From Anaerolineaceae bacterium UBA1415 (GTDB lineage Bacteria; Chloroflexota; Anaerolineae; Anaerolineales; Anaerolineaceae), in assembly GCA_002305635.1 (NCBI GenBank), contig DBPR01000014.1:35994-99993 (forward strand): a stretch of 64,000 bases of DNA. Reading direction: 5' to 3'. Below are positions 17,603 through 25,266 of the stretch, piece after piece. Made by a program: the position numbers and the translations under genes. Below the pieces are notes generated by a model. It saw only the letters and a program-made list of their open reading frames with translations. It did not search any database and had not been told where the DNA came from. Each line of letters starts with the position of its first letter. The stretch's first letter is position 1.

Positions 17603-18988
17603 TTAATTTTCTAATAAACGCTTCGCGGCAAGGTTATGCTTGCGGGCATGCTCAGTTATATCAAATTTCACGAACTGTCCATCCCAAACCACGGCTTGGC
17701 CGCCAACCACTGTATAGTCCACTTTCAGTGGGGCACAAAAAACGACCGCCGCGACAGGGTCTTCCAGCGCGCCAGCGTAATCGAGCTTGTTGAGGTCGAT
17801 CGCGCAGAAATCGGCACATTTTCCGACTTCGAGGCTGCCAATGTCTTTGCGCCCCAAAACTGCCGCGCCGCCGCGGGTAGCGATCGAGAGCGCCTGGCGG
17901 GCTGTCATGAGCGGGGGCGCGTCTGGCGCGGAGCGGGAGGCTCCCTTGATGCCGCTGTTAAGCCTTGCCAGCAGCATGGATTGACGAACCTCGTTGAGCA
18001 TGTGCGAGCTGTCATTGCTGGCGGAGCCGTCCACGCCCAACCCGATCTTGATGCCTTTGCCAAGCATGGTCATGATCGGGGCGATGCCGGAGGCAAGCCG
18101 CATGTTGGATGAGGGGCAGTGCGCCACGCCGCAGCCGTGGTGCGCGTAGAGGTCCATTTCAGCTTCGTTCACCCAAACGGAATGAGCGTACCAGACGTCA
18201 TCGCCGATCCAATCGACCGTTTGCATATAAGCCACCGGTTTGTGCCCGAATTTCGCCAGGCAGAAGTCATCTTCATCTTCGGTCTCTGCCAGGTGGGTGT
18301 GCAGGTGTACCTGATATTTACGCGCCAGAACGGCGGAATCGCGCATTAGTTGGGTCGTGACACTGAATGGGGAGCAGGGCGCCAGGACGATCTGCAGCAT
18401 CGAGCCAACGTTCGGGTCATGGTAGCGCTGGATCAGGCGTTCACTATCTTTGAGGATCGATTCTTCTGTATCAACTACGGAATCGGGCGGCAGACCACCC
18501 TGGGACTCGCCCAGGCTCATCGAGCCACGGCTTGCGTGCAGCCGCATGCCGGTCGTTGCCGCGCCAGCAATTTCATCATCCAGCTTGCTGCCATTGGGGA
18601 AGAGGTAGAGATGGTCGGATGCGGTCGTGCAGCCGGAAAGCGCCAGTTCTGCCAGCGCGGTTTGCGTGCTCAAAAAGATGTCTTCGGGGTTCATGCGCGC
18701 CCAGATGGGGTAGAGGTATTTTAGCCAGTTGAAAAGATTGGCATCCTGCGCGCCGGGCAAAGCGCGCGTCAATGTCTGATAAAAATGATGATGAGTGTTG
18801 ACCAGACCCGGCAAAACGATGTGGTCTTTTAAGTCCAGCACCTCATCAGCTTCCTGTGGGAGCTCAGCCGCGGGACCGATCTGCTCAATGAAGCCATCGC
18901 GACAAAATATGGCAGCGTCGCGCAGTTCGCGGTCATTTTTATCCATAGTAACGATGATGGCAGCGTTTTTAACCAGTAAAGTGGACAT
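17603..18988 (-). CDS. 8-oxoguanine deaminase-like amidohydrolase (AtzB/TrzN family)
   Basis: A 461-residue metal-dependent deaminase. LPGLVNTHHHFYQTLTRAL gives the His-x-His pair, HLHTHLAETEDED supplies the next His and Glu, AHSVWV the fourth His, and GLGVDGSASND the Asp ligand. The stretches LYPIWARMNPED and SGCTTASDHLYLFPNG are closest in wording to characterised 8-oxoguanine deaminases, which release ammonia and yield urate; hydroxyatrazine hydrolases share the fold. SsnA from the E. coli purine cluster belongs to the same superfamily but differs in these segments. The start is ATG 18988 behind GGGAGGGATC. It follows folD by 24 bases and precedes arcC. The exact purine or triazine substrate is inferred. 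Confidence 0.8.
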   Translation of the reverse strand: MSTLLVKNAAIIVTMDKNDRELRDAAIFCRDGFIEQIGPAAELPQEADEVLDLKDHIVLPGLVNTHHHFYQTLTRALPGAQDANLFNWLKYLYPIWARMNPEDIFLSTQTALAELALSGCTTASDHLYLFPNGSKLDDEIAGAATTGMRLHASRGSMSLGESQGGLPPDSVVDTEESILKDSERLIQRYHDPNVGSMLQIVLAPCSPFSVTTQLMRDSAVLARKYQVHLHTHLAETEDEDDFCLAKFGHKPVAYMQTVDWIGDDVWYAHSVWVNEAEMDLYAHHGCGVAHCPSSNMRLASGIAPIMTMLGKGIKIGLGVDGSASNDSSHMLNEVRQSMLLARLNSGIKGASRSAPDAPPLMTARQALSIATRGGAAVLGRKDIGSLEVGKCADFCAIDLNKLDYAGALEDPVAAVVFCAPLKVDYTVVGGQAVVWDGQFVKFDITEHARKHNLAAKRLLEN

Positions 18989-19012
18989 GATCCCTCCCAA
19001 AAATGGTTGTTC

Positions 19013-19888
19013 TTAATCTTTCAGCTCGGCTGCCCGCAAGGTGTTTTTGAGCAGCATGGCGATCGTCATTGGACCAACGCCGCCTGGAACGGGCGTGATG
19101 GCAGCCGCAACTTCGGCAACCTCATCGAATGCGACATCGCCAACCAGACGGTAGCCTTTTTTGCTTGTTGGGTCTTCGATTTGATTAATGCCGACGTCGA
19201 TGATAAAAGCGCCGGGCTTGACCCAGTCTTTTTTGACAAATTCAGGCTGGCCGATGGCGGCGATGATGATATCTGCTTCGCGCAAGACCTCAGGGATGTT
19301 TTTTGTGCGGGAATGAACGATGGTCACGGTGGCGTTGGCTTTGACCAACAGAAGCGCGACCGGCATGCCGACGATGTTGGAACGGCCCAGGACGACCGCG
19401 TTGGCTCCGGTCAGTCGCGCGCCAGCTTCTTCAAGCAAAACCATGCAGCCAGCCGGGGTGCAGGGGATGAAAACGGGTTCGCGGCCTTTTTGCGCCAGTC
19501 GGCCGATGTTGATCGGGTGAAAACCATCGACATCCTTGTTGAGGTCGATCGCGCCGAGCACTTTTTCTTCGTCGAGATGCTTTGGCAGGGGAAGCTGCAC
19601 CAGAATGCCGTTCACGTTCGGGTCGGCGTTCAATTTACGCACGAGGGCTTCAACCTCTTCCTGTGTGGCATCTTCGGGTAAATTGTGCCCAAAAGAGTTA
19701 ATTCCTGCTTCGGCACAAGCTTTTTGTTTTGAACGAACATAGACCTTTGAGGCTGGGTTCTCGCCAACCAGAACGGTAGCCAGACCAGGAATTGTTTTTC
19801 CTTCAGCGGCCCGTTTCGCGACGGCTTCTTTTACTTCCGCGCGGACGCGATCCGCGATTGCTTTACCATCAATGATTTTGGCTGTCAT
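19013..19888 (-). CDS. folD: Bifunctional methylene-THF dehydrogenase / methenyl-THF cyclohydrolase
   Basis: A 291-residue FolD. Typical segments are the YVRSKQKACAEAGI block with catalytic Tyr and Lys, GILVQLPLPKHL, DKDVDGFHPINIGRLA, the NADP-site VVLGRSNIVGMPVALLL, and PVPGGVGPMTIAMLL near the C-terminus. It interconverts 5,10-methylene-, 5,10-methenyl- and 10-formyl-THF. I set the start at ATG 19888 because AGGAG precedes it; the longer open frame upstream would run through the udk promoter. It is the first gene of the long minus-strand run and is divergent from udk. Placement with purine-type deaminase and carbamate kinase fits handling of one-carbon units released from purine rings. Confidence 0.93.
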   Translation of the reverse strand: MTAKIIDGKAIADRVRAEVKEAVAKRAAEGKTIPGLATVLVGENPASKVYVRSKQKACAEAGINSFGHNLPEDATQEEVEALVRKLNADPNVNGILVQLPLPKHLDEEKVLGAIDLNKDVDGFHPINIGRLAQKGREPVFIPCTPAGCMVLLEEAGARLTGANAVVLGRSNIVGMPVALLLVKANATVTIVHSRTKNIPEVLREADIIIAAIGQPEFVKKDWVKPGAFIIDVGINQIEDPTSKKGYRLVGDVAFDEVAEVAAAITPVPGGVGPMTIAMLLKNTLRAAELKD

Positions 19889-19909
19889 AACTTGTTTTCT
19901 CCTGGGTTG

Positions 19910-19915
19910 ATTATA
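19910..19915 (-). promoter_or_regulatory. -10 box of the folD-led operon
   Basis: TATAAT on the minus strand, 21 bases before the folD ATG, with a Shine-Dalgarno AGGAG between them. The -35 region is not close to consensus. It shares the 117-base divergent region with the udk promoter. Confidence 0.5.
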
Positions 19916-19993
19916 CCTGAGACCGTTGTAATAATACGCGGCTGGTTCGGGGAATGGTTTGAAAATGTATGTGGAAAAAGGGCCTGATGAGGT

Positions 19994-19999
19994 TATAAT
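19994..19999 (+). promoter_or_regulatory. -10 box six bases before the udk start (leaderless)
   Basis: TATAAT ends exactly six bases before ATG 20006, so transcription started at the usual +7 position would begin at the A of the start codon. No Shine-Dalgarno sequence is present and no -35 consensus is seen. Confidence 0.6.
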
Positions 20000-20005
20000 T
20001 TTCGC

Positions 20006-20632
20006 ATGACAACGAGCATCCCCCCTTTTATTATTGGCATCGCCGGAGCCTCTGGTTCCGGGAAAACAACCCTCTCCGAGTGTATTCTTACAGAGATCGG
20101 GCCGGATTTTATCGCCACCCTTCCGCATGACTCTTATTACCGCAATCAGGACGGGAAGACGATCGAAGAGCGTTTAAAAGTCAATTATGACCATCCCGAA
20201 TCGCTCGAAACCGAGCTCCTGATCGAGCATATTAACCAGCTTAAGGCCGGTAAGGCGGTTGAGATGCCTTTGTACGACTTTGTCCATCATACACGCTCGG
20301 CAAAGACGCGGCTGGTGGAACCAAAACGGCTTATTTTGGTGGAAGGGATTCTTATTTTTGTTGAGAAAGAGCTGCGTGACCTTTTTGATATGAAGCTTTT
20401 TGTCGATACGGATCAGGACATTTGCTTCATTCGTCGTTTGCAGCGCGATATTATCGAGCGAGGACGGACGATGGACTCGGTTGTCAGCCAATATCTTGAG
20501 ACCGTGCGCCCCAGTTATCTGGAATTTGTGGAGCCGACCAAACGCTACGCGGATGTGATCATACCGGAAGGCGGCCAGAATCCGGTCGCGTCTGAGATGA
20601 TCATCGCGCGGCTGAAAAGCCTGATCGGTTAG
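20006..20632 (+). CDS. udk: Uridine kinase
   Basis: A 208-residue P-loop kinase. Walker A is GIAGASGSGKTT at residues 11-22, LPHDSYYRN provides the catalytic Asp and Tyr segment, YDFVHHTRS follows, and LVEGILIF is the Walker B region. It phosphorylates uridine and cytidine with GTP or ATP for pyrimidine salvage. Length and motifs are normal. The message is probably leaderless. The TTG start of the VTT-domain gene follows five bases after the stop, so the two are likely co-transcribed. Phosphoribulokinase relatives share the fold, but the Asp-Ser-Tyr-Tyr segment favours uridine kinase. Confidence 0.92.
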   Translation: MTTSIPPFIIGIAGASGSGKTTLSECILTEIGPDFIATLPHDSYYRNQDGKTIEERLKVNYDHPESLETELLIEHINQLKAGKAVEMPLYDFVHHTRSAKTRLVEPKRLILVEGILIFVEKELRDLFDMKLFVDTDQDICFIRRLQRDIIERGRTMDSVVSQYLETVRPSYLEFVEPTKRYADVIIPEGGQNPVASEMIIARLKSLIG

Positions 20633-20637
20633 GAAAA

Positions 20638-21183
20638 TTGAACAACAACGAAACGTTCACAAAAAAACAGACCGTCATCAGGATCCTACTCTTGATCTTT
20701 GTTCTGGTCGGTACCGTCCTTTTACTCGTTTATCGCAAGCAGCTTCAGCATCTTGAGGAATATGGCTACCCTGGTATCTTCTTGCTTTCCGTACTGACCA
20801 ACGCGACCGTTCTGATCCCTCTGCCGGGGGTGGTGCTGACTTCCGCCATGGGGGCTGTTTTTAACCCCTTATACGTGGCTCTGGCGGCTGGAACAGGAGC
20901 GGCGTTGGGCGAGCTTTCCGGCTATCTGGCTGGCTTTGGCGGGCAGGTATGGCTGGATGATAAAGAGTGGTATCAACGGCTGGAAGATTGGATCAGCCGA
21001 TACAAACATTGGCCGATCATCCTTCTGGCATTTATTCCCAACCCGGTCTTTGACATGGCAGGATTTATAGCCGGGGCGAGTAAAATGCCGCTGTGGAAGT
21101 TTTTGCTCTTCACCTGGATCGGGAAAGTGGCCAAAATGCTGCTGTTTGCCTATCTGGGCGCGGGGATCTTCAAGAACTTTTAG
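20638..21183 (+). CDS. VTT-domain (DedA/SNARE-associated) membrane protein
   Basis: A 181-residue integral membrane protein with an N-terminal helix, the VTT core (YGYPGIFLLSVLTNATVLIP, then GELSGYLAGFGG) and a C-terminal half with FIPNPVFDMAGFIAGAS. These are hallmarks of DedA/TVP38-like proteins; some relatives act as lipid flippases or affect membrane potential. It starts with TTG 20638, five bases after the udk stop, with only a weak ribosome site (TAGGA). Function beyond the family is not clear. The pairing with a kinase of pyrimidine salvage is probably only operonic. Confidence 0.8.
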   Translation: MNNNETFTKKQTVIRILLLIFVLVGTVLLLVYRKQLQHLEEYGYPGIFLLSVLTNATVLIPLPGVVLTSAMGAVFNPLYVALAAGTGAALGELSGYLAGFGGQVWLDDKEWYQRLEDWISRYKHWPIILLAFIPNPVFDMAGFIAGASKMPLWKFLLFTWIGKVAKMLLFAYLGAGIFKNF

Positions 21184-21210
21184 AGTGCCATATTAACAGA
21201 GGTTTTACCT

Positions 21211-21216
21211 TATAAT
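21211..21216 (+). promoter_or_regulatory. -10 box six bases before the rsmG start (leaderless)
   Basis: TATAAT is followed by exactly six bases and then ATG 21223, and no ribosome-binding site can fit. This is the same spacing as at udk. Confidence 0.6.
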
Positions 21217-21222
21217 CGTGAT

Positions 21223-21942
21223 ATGAAAACCTGGCACATGCACGCAGAACGGCTTTACGGACTCTCCCTGAGCGATTCACAAAAAGCTCTTTTTGATACT
21301 TTTCTGGCAGAACTGATGGAATGGAATCAGAAGTTTAATCTAACCGCTATTCGCGAAGCGGAAGCGATTGAGATCAAGCATTTTCTTGATTCGCTCAGTG
21401 TCGTGGCAGCTTTCAAAGATGGTTTTGTTCCCGGCAGCATGATCGATATTGGCACCGGGGCAGGTTTGCCCGGCATTCCCTTGCGCATAGTCTATCCAGA
21501 GGCGAGATTGACGCTGGTCGAGTCGATCAAGAAAAAGGCTGGCTTTTGTGAACACGCGGCGCGGGTTTTGGGCCTCGGGAATGTGCTGGTCAGCACAGCC
21601 AGAGCGGAGGAGATCGGGCAGGATCCGCTTCATCGCGAAAAATATGATCTGGTTCTGGCAAGAGCGGTGGCAAACATGCCGGTTTTGGTCGAATATTTGC
21701 TGCCGCTGGCAAGGATCGGCGGTCGGGTGGTGATGCAGAAGGGCAAAAGCGCCCGGGAAGAAAGCGAAAACAGCCGCAACGCCATTCGTTTGCTGGGTGG
21801 TAAATCGCTTGATATCATCCCGATCGATCTGCCCGAGGTGGAGGACGAGCGCTATCTGGTCGTTCTGGAAAAGGTGCGCGCGACGCCGAGCGAATTCCCA
21901 AGGCGAGTTGGCATCCCTGCCAAATCACCCATCCATAATTAA
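21223..21942 (+). CDS. rsmG: 16S rRNA (guanine-N7)-methyltransferase RsmG
   Basis: A 239-residue class I SAM methyltransferase. The N-terminal LMEWNQKFNLTAI and IEIKHFLDSLSV segments and the SAM motif MIDIGTGAGLPGIPLRI near residue 75 are diagnostic of RsmG (GidB). It makes m7G527 in 16S rRNA. The C-terminus has about 20 extra residues after the conserved VLEK block, ending RRVGIPAKSPIHN, which is common in this family. The message is likely leaderless. It is not beside mnmG or parA here. Confidence 0.95.
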   Translation: MKTWHMHAERLYGLSLSDSQKALFDTFLAELMEWNQKFNLTAIREAEAIEIKHFLDSLSVVAAFKDGFVPGSMIDIGTGAGLPGIPLRIVYPEARLTLVESIKKKAGFCEHAARVLGLGNVLVSTARAEEIGQDPLHREKYDLVLARAVANMPVLVEYLLPLARIGGRVVMQKGKSAREESENSRNAIRLLGGKSLDIIPIDLPEVEDERYLVVLEKVRATPSEFPRRVGIPAKSPIHN

Positions 21943-22004
21943 CTTATTGCCTCCAGGTTAGAGGAACTTTAAGCCCAGGCTTGCGTTAAGTTAATGGGTG
22001 AATC

Positions 22005-23021
22005 ATGAAAACTGATCTGACTTTTTTCTGCGAACTGGACGGCGTATCTCTCAAAAAACTCTTCGAAAACCGTTTTGTTTTTGACGATCTAAAATCTTTG
22101 AATGCCTCCATCTCGATGGGTATGCTTGATTTTTCAGACGAACGGGCGGAGGTTGTGCGCCAGCTGAATTTGCTGGGCATTCCTGTTCGGGCCTGGCTTT
22201 TGCTGCCCAAAGAAAAAGGATATTGGTTCAACCTCAATAACTCTGATGACGCGCTCCAGGTTTATGAGACATTTAAGCTTTGGAGCAAGGAAAATGACCT
22301 TGATTGGGCGGGCGTTGGTCTGGATATCGAGCCGGACATCAACGATATGGCTGGCGTTTTGAACACGCCGCTAAAAACCATCCCGCGCGCTTTGGGCCGT
22401 CTGAAAGACAAAGCCCGTATCGCCAAGGCGCGCAAGGACTATAAAAAACTGGCAGTGAATATTCGCGATGACGGGTATTTTGTTGAGTCCTACCACTTTC
22501 CCTTTATCCTCGATGAAAGGAAAGCCAAATCGACCGTGATCCAACGGATCAGCGGGATCGTTGACGTGCCGGTGGATCGCGAAGTTTTGATGCTTTATTC
22601 CAGTTTCTTCCGTCCCATCGGGCAAAGCATTTTGTGGAGTTATGCTCAACAGGCTGAGGCGATCGGCATAGGGAACACCGGCGGCGGGGTTGTGCTCGAA
22701 GGTCGCAGGAAGCCCGAAGTCTATTTGAGCTGGGGTGAATTTTCGACCGATCTGCGCCTGGCATGGCAGACGCGCAAACCGATCTATGTTTTCAGCCTGG
22801 AAGGTTGTGTCGAACAAGGCTTTTTGAGCCGCTTGGTCACTTTTGAGTGGGACGCTGAGGTTCGTCTTCCGAAACAAAAATTGGTTAATTCTGCCCGCAA
22901 TGTCTTGAGCGGCTTGCTTTGGCTGGCTCAAAGACCGATCCTCGCTCTGACCGGTGTGGCTGGCCTGATCGGCGCAATTTCCGTGATCAGGTCTGGAAAA
23001 CGTAAAGATAAAAAAGCTTAA
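22005..23021 (+). CDS. Predicted TIM-barrel, GH18-like protein of unknown function
   Basis: A 338-residue protein. The segment DWAGVGLDIEPDIND (residues about 104-118) resembles the strand-4 acidic motif of glycoside hydrolase family 18-like barrels, preceded by LNLLGIPVRAWLLLP. A hydrophobic helix near the C-terminus (about 305-328) followed by RSGKRKDKKA could be a tail anchor. There is no signal peptide. The gene starts at ATG 22005, separated by 62 bases from rsmG; a partial inverted repeat lies in that gap. It converges on rsmA with a four-base overlap of the stop codons. The barrel assignment is a weak inference and no substrate is proposed. Confidence 0.55.
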   Translation: MKTDLTFFCELDGVSLKKLFENRFVFDDLKSLNASISMGMLDFSDERAEVVRQLNLLGIPVRAWLLLPKEKGYWFNLNNSDDALQVYETFKLWSKENDLDWAGVGLDIEPDINDMAGVLNTPLKTIPRALGRLKDKARIAKARKDYKKLAVNIRDDGYFVESYHFPFILDERKAKSTVIQRISGIVDVPVDREVLMLYSSFFRPIGQSILWSYAQQAEAIGIGNTGGGVVLEGRRKPEVYLSWGEFSTDLRLAWQTRKPIYVFSLEGCVEQGFLSRLVTFEWDAEVRLPKQKLVNSARNVLSGLLWLAQRPILALTGVAGLIGAISVIRSGKRKDKKA

Positions 23022-23851
23022 TTCGCTAAATAAGACCTGGTCAGGCGGTGCCATTCGGACAGGCTTAAGGTCTCGGCCCGTCTTGTGTTTTCAATTTGAC
23101 TTTCCTGTAATAATGCTTCGACCTGGTCTGTAGGAAGATGCAAGCCGGCTGATAAGGAATTTCGGAGCGTTTTGCGCTTTTGTGAAAAACCAGCCTGCGC
23201 GATCCTGAAGAAGGCATCGTGGAGTTCAAGGGGAATGATCGGTTCGGGGTAAAGCTCAATTTTGAGAACAGCAGAATCAACATCCGGCGCGGGCAAAAAG
23301 CTGCCGGCCGGGATGACGCCGCCCAAAGAAACTTCGCCAAAGACCTGCACTGACAAAGAAAGCAGGCTCATCTTGCCATCGCGCGCCAGGATGCGTTCGG
23401 CGACCTCTTTTTGAACGGTCAGGACAACCCGCCGGGGGCGAACGGATGCCTCCATCAGGTGGCGGATGATGGCGGAGGAAATATAATAGGGGATGTTGGC
23501 TACGACGACATAATCCTGATCTTCAACCAACTCGTCAATGTTCTGCTTGAGGATATCGCCTTCAATGACGCGGACGTTGGGAAATTCGGACAAGGCTTCC
23601 CGCAGCGGAGGCAGCATGGCTCGGTCAATTTCCACTGTGGTCACTCTTTTGGCGACCTGGGCGAGCAGATAGGTCAGGCTGCCAAGTCCTGCTCCAATTT
23701 CGAGCACCTGGTCTTCAGCGGTCAGTTCAGCAGCGTTGATGACCTTGGATAAACCGGCTGGTTCAACCAAAAAGTTTTGCCCGAGGGACTTTTTCGGGTG
23801 GATCCCATATTTTTTCATCAGAGAGTGGATGTTAAGGTAGTTCAGACTCAT
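23018..23851 (-). CDS. rsmA: 16S rRNA dimethyladenosine transferase RsmA/KsgA
   Basis: A 277-residue RNA adenine dimethylase. KKSLGQNFLVEP opens the domain, EIGAGLGSLTYLLA is the SAM motif, and VVANIPYYISSAIIRHL is the catalytic NIPYY block; PAGSFLPAPDVDSAV is the usual later motif. It dimethylates A1518 and A1519 of 16S rRNA during small-subunit maturation. It overlaps the upstream YabE-like gene by ATGA, so translation is coupled. The order YabE-like then ksgA is also found in Firmicutes such as Bacillus subtilis (with rnmV between), so this is an old arrangement. Confidence 0.96.
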   Translation of the reverse strand: MSLNYLNIHSLMKKYGIHPKKSLGQNFLVEPAGLSKVINAAELTAEDQVLEIGAGLGSLTYLLAQVAKRVTTVEIDRAMLPPLREALSEFPNVRVIEGDILKQNIDELVEDQDYVVVANIPYYISSAIIRHLMEASVRPRRVVLTVQKEVAERILARDGKMSLLSLSVQVFGEVSLGGVIPAGSFLPAPDVDSAVLKIELYPEPIIPLELHDAFFRIAQAGFSQKRKTLRNSLSAGLHLPTDQVEALLQESQIENTRRAETLSLSEWHRLTRSYLAN

Positions 23852-25236
23852 GGCAGGATCCCCAGGTAATTGGTAGGTATGGGCGCGAGGAAGTATAGCG
23901 TGGTTTGGCTGTGCCAGCCAACATGATTTTCATCATCATAACCCAGATCGATCCAGTATCGCCCAGGGATGCCGCCGCCGGAATCAGCAATCGTGCCAAA
24001 CCCATAGCCGGGGATGTAGACGTTCTGCAGCGCCATGCTGGGATACCAGGCAGCGGAAACGGCGATAATGCCCTTGCTCAGAGGCAGACCGGAACGGGTT
24101 TGGGTGGAACCGCCAAATTCAGCCGGGTGGTAGGAGGTGGCGTAGACGCTGACCTTACGCCAGTATTCGATCGTTTGTCCATCAACTACTTCTGTTTTCA
24201 GGGTCGCGAGCGTGCCGTAGCCGTAGATCGCGTCGCTTTCCTGGCTGGCTTGCCAGGCTTCTTCCTGGACGGTATCGTAGACTTCGCCATCCACGATCCT
24301 TTCAGTGGTGCGTGAGACGATAATGCCGGGTCTGCCGGGCACGAGCACAGTGGTACTGTCGAGTTCCGCTGTCGGGTCTGCCTGGTAAGAAAACCCAAAG
24401 CTGCTTTCATCTTTTTGCAGGATCACCCGTTCGCTGACATGATGAAATTGAACATGTTCTTCTGACTTGATCGGGCTTGGTCCGGCTTTTTCTGTGAAAT
24501 CGAGAAATTGCGGGATCGCATTCAGGTCGATCAGGGCCTGGCTGATCGTGCTGGCAGTAGTCAATCCACAGATAATTTGAGTGTTTGTTTTGACGCAGAC
24601 TTGTTTGGAACGGATCAGGTCAAGGCGATTTTCTGCCTCTAATTTGGTGTCTAAATTTGGATTAAAGTCGTCCAGGGGATGGATGGGAAGGTTGTTTTGC
24701 TCAAGCGCCTCAAGAAAAGTGGAAGCCTGTGTGAAAAGCGTGGTCAGATATTCCTGATCAGCATAGATATCGATCCTTTTGGCGGGTAGGTATTCCAATA
24801 TTACATCCTGTCCGGCTTGCAGCGGCTGGTCGAATGGGATCGGCTGCCCGTTCATGAGGATCATATCTGATGGATAGAACCGCAGGCCTGCCAGTGCCAG
24901 TAAATTGGCAGGAATTCGTTCCGCGCTGCGGTAGATGTGATCCTCTTCTGAGGTTTTGATCAGCACGTTACGGGCAGAATGCACAGAGACAAAAGAAGGC
25001 AGAGAAAAGCTAACAGCGTTGGGGTCGGTTGAGACCCGATCATCTGCTTCCAGTTCAACATTTGCCAGGTCAAAAAGTTGACCGGCGCGAAAGGCAAGTG
25101 CCTTGATCCGAATTTCGTTGTCATCGACCAGTAGAGTGTAATTTTTGATCTGAGATAAGAATAGCAGGCACAATCCGAACAGGATCATTACGACGCTCAG
25201 AATGATTATACTGGTGGGTTTTAATTTACCTAACAT
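23848..25236 (-). CDS. YabE-like cell-wall protein: DUF348, G5 and 3D domains
   Basis: A roughly 462-residue membrane-anchored protein. A single N-terminal helix (about residues 8-28) is followed by DUF348-type repeats, a G5 domain around VLVPGRPGIIVSRTTERIVDG (about 300-335), and a C-terminal 3D domain with VYATSYHPAEFGG, GIIAVSAAWYP and YGFGTIADSGGGIPG, whose aspartates form the lytic transglycosylase-like site. Such proteins remodel peptidoglycan. I chose ATG 25236; GTG at 25260 or 25254 would add residues. A TATACT lies eight bases upstream of the ATG, so this gene may also have its own start site. It precedes rsmA. Confidence 0.83.
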   Translation of the reverse strand: MLGKLKPTSIIILSVVMILFGLCLLFLSQIKNYTLLVDDNEIRIKALAFRAGQLFDLANVELEADDRVSTDPNAVSFSLPSFVSVHSARNVLIKTSEEDHIYRSAERIPANLLALAGLRFYPSDMILMNGQPIPFDQPLQAGQDVILEYLPAKRIDIYADQEYLTTLFTQASTFLEALEQNNLPIHPLDDFNPNLDTKLEAENRLDLIRSKQVCVKTNTQIICGLTTASTISQALIDLNAIPQFLDFTEKAGPSPIKSEEHVQFHHVSERVILQKDESSFGFSYQADPTAELDSTTVLVPGRPGIIVSRTTERIVDGEVYDTVQEEAWQASQESDAIYGYGTLATLKTEVVDGQTIEYWRKVSVYATSYHPAEFGGSTQTRSGLPLSKGIIAVSAAWYPSMALQNVYIPGYGFGTIADSGGGIPGRYWIDLGYDDENHVGWHSQTTLYFLAPIPTNYLGILP

Positions 25237-25266
25237 GATTTTGCAGTATATCACAGGCACAGGAAG

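Noticed and set aside
3140..19888. Possible selenoprotein with an in-frame UGA in the operon that contains selB
   Set aside because: All genes in the run are open from start to stop without a UGA interruption or split frame.
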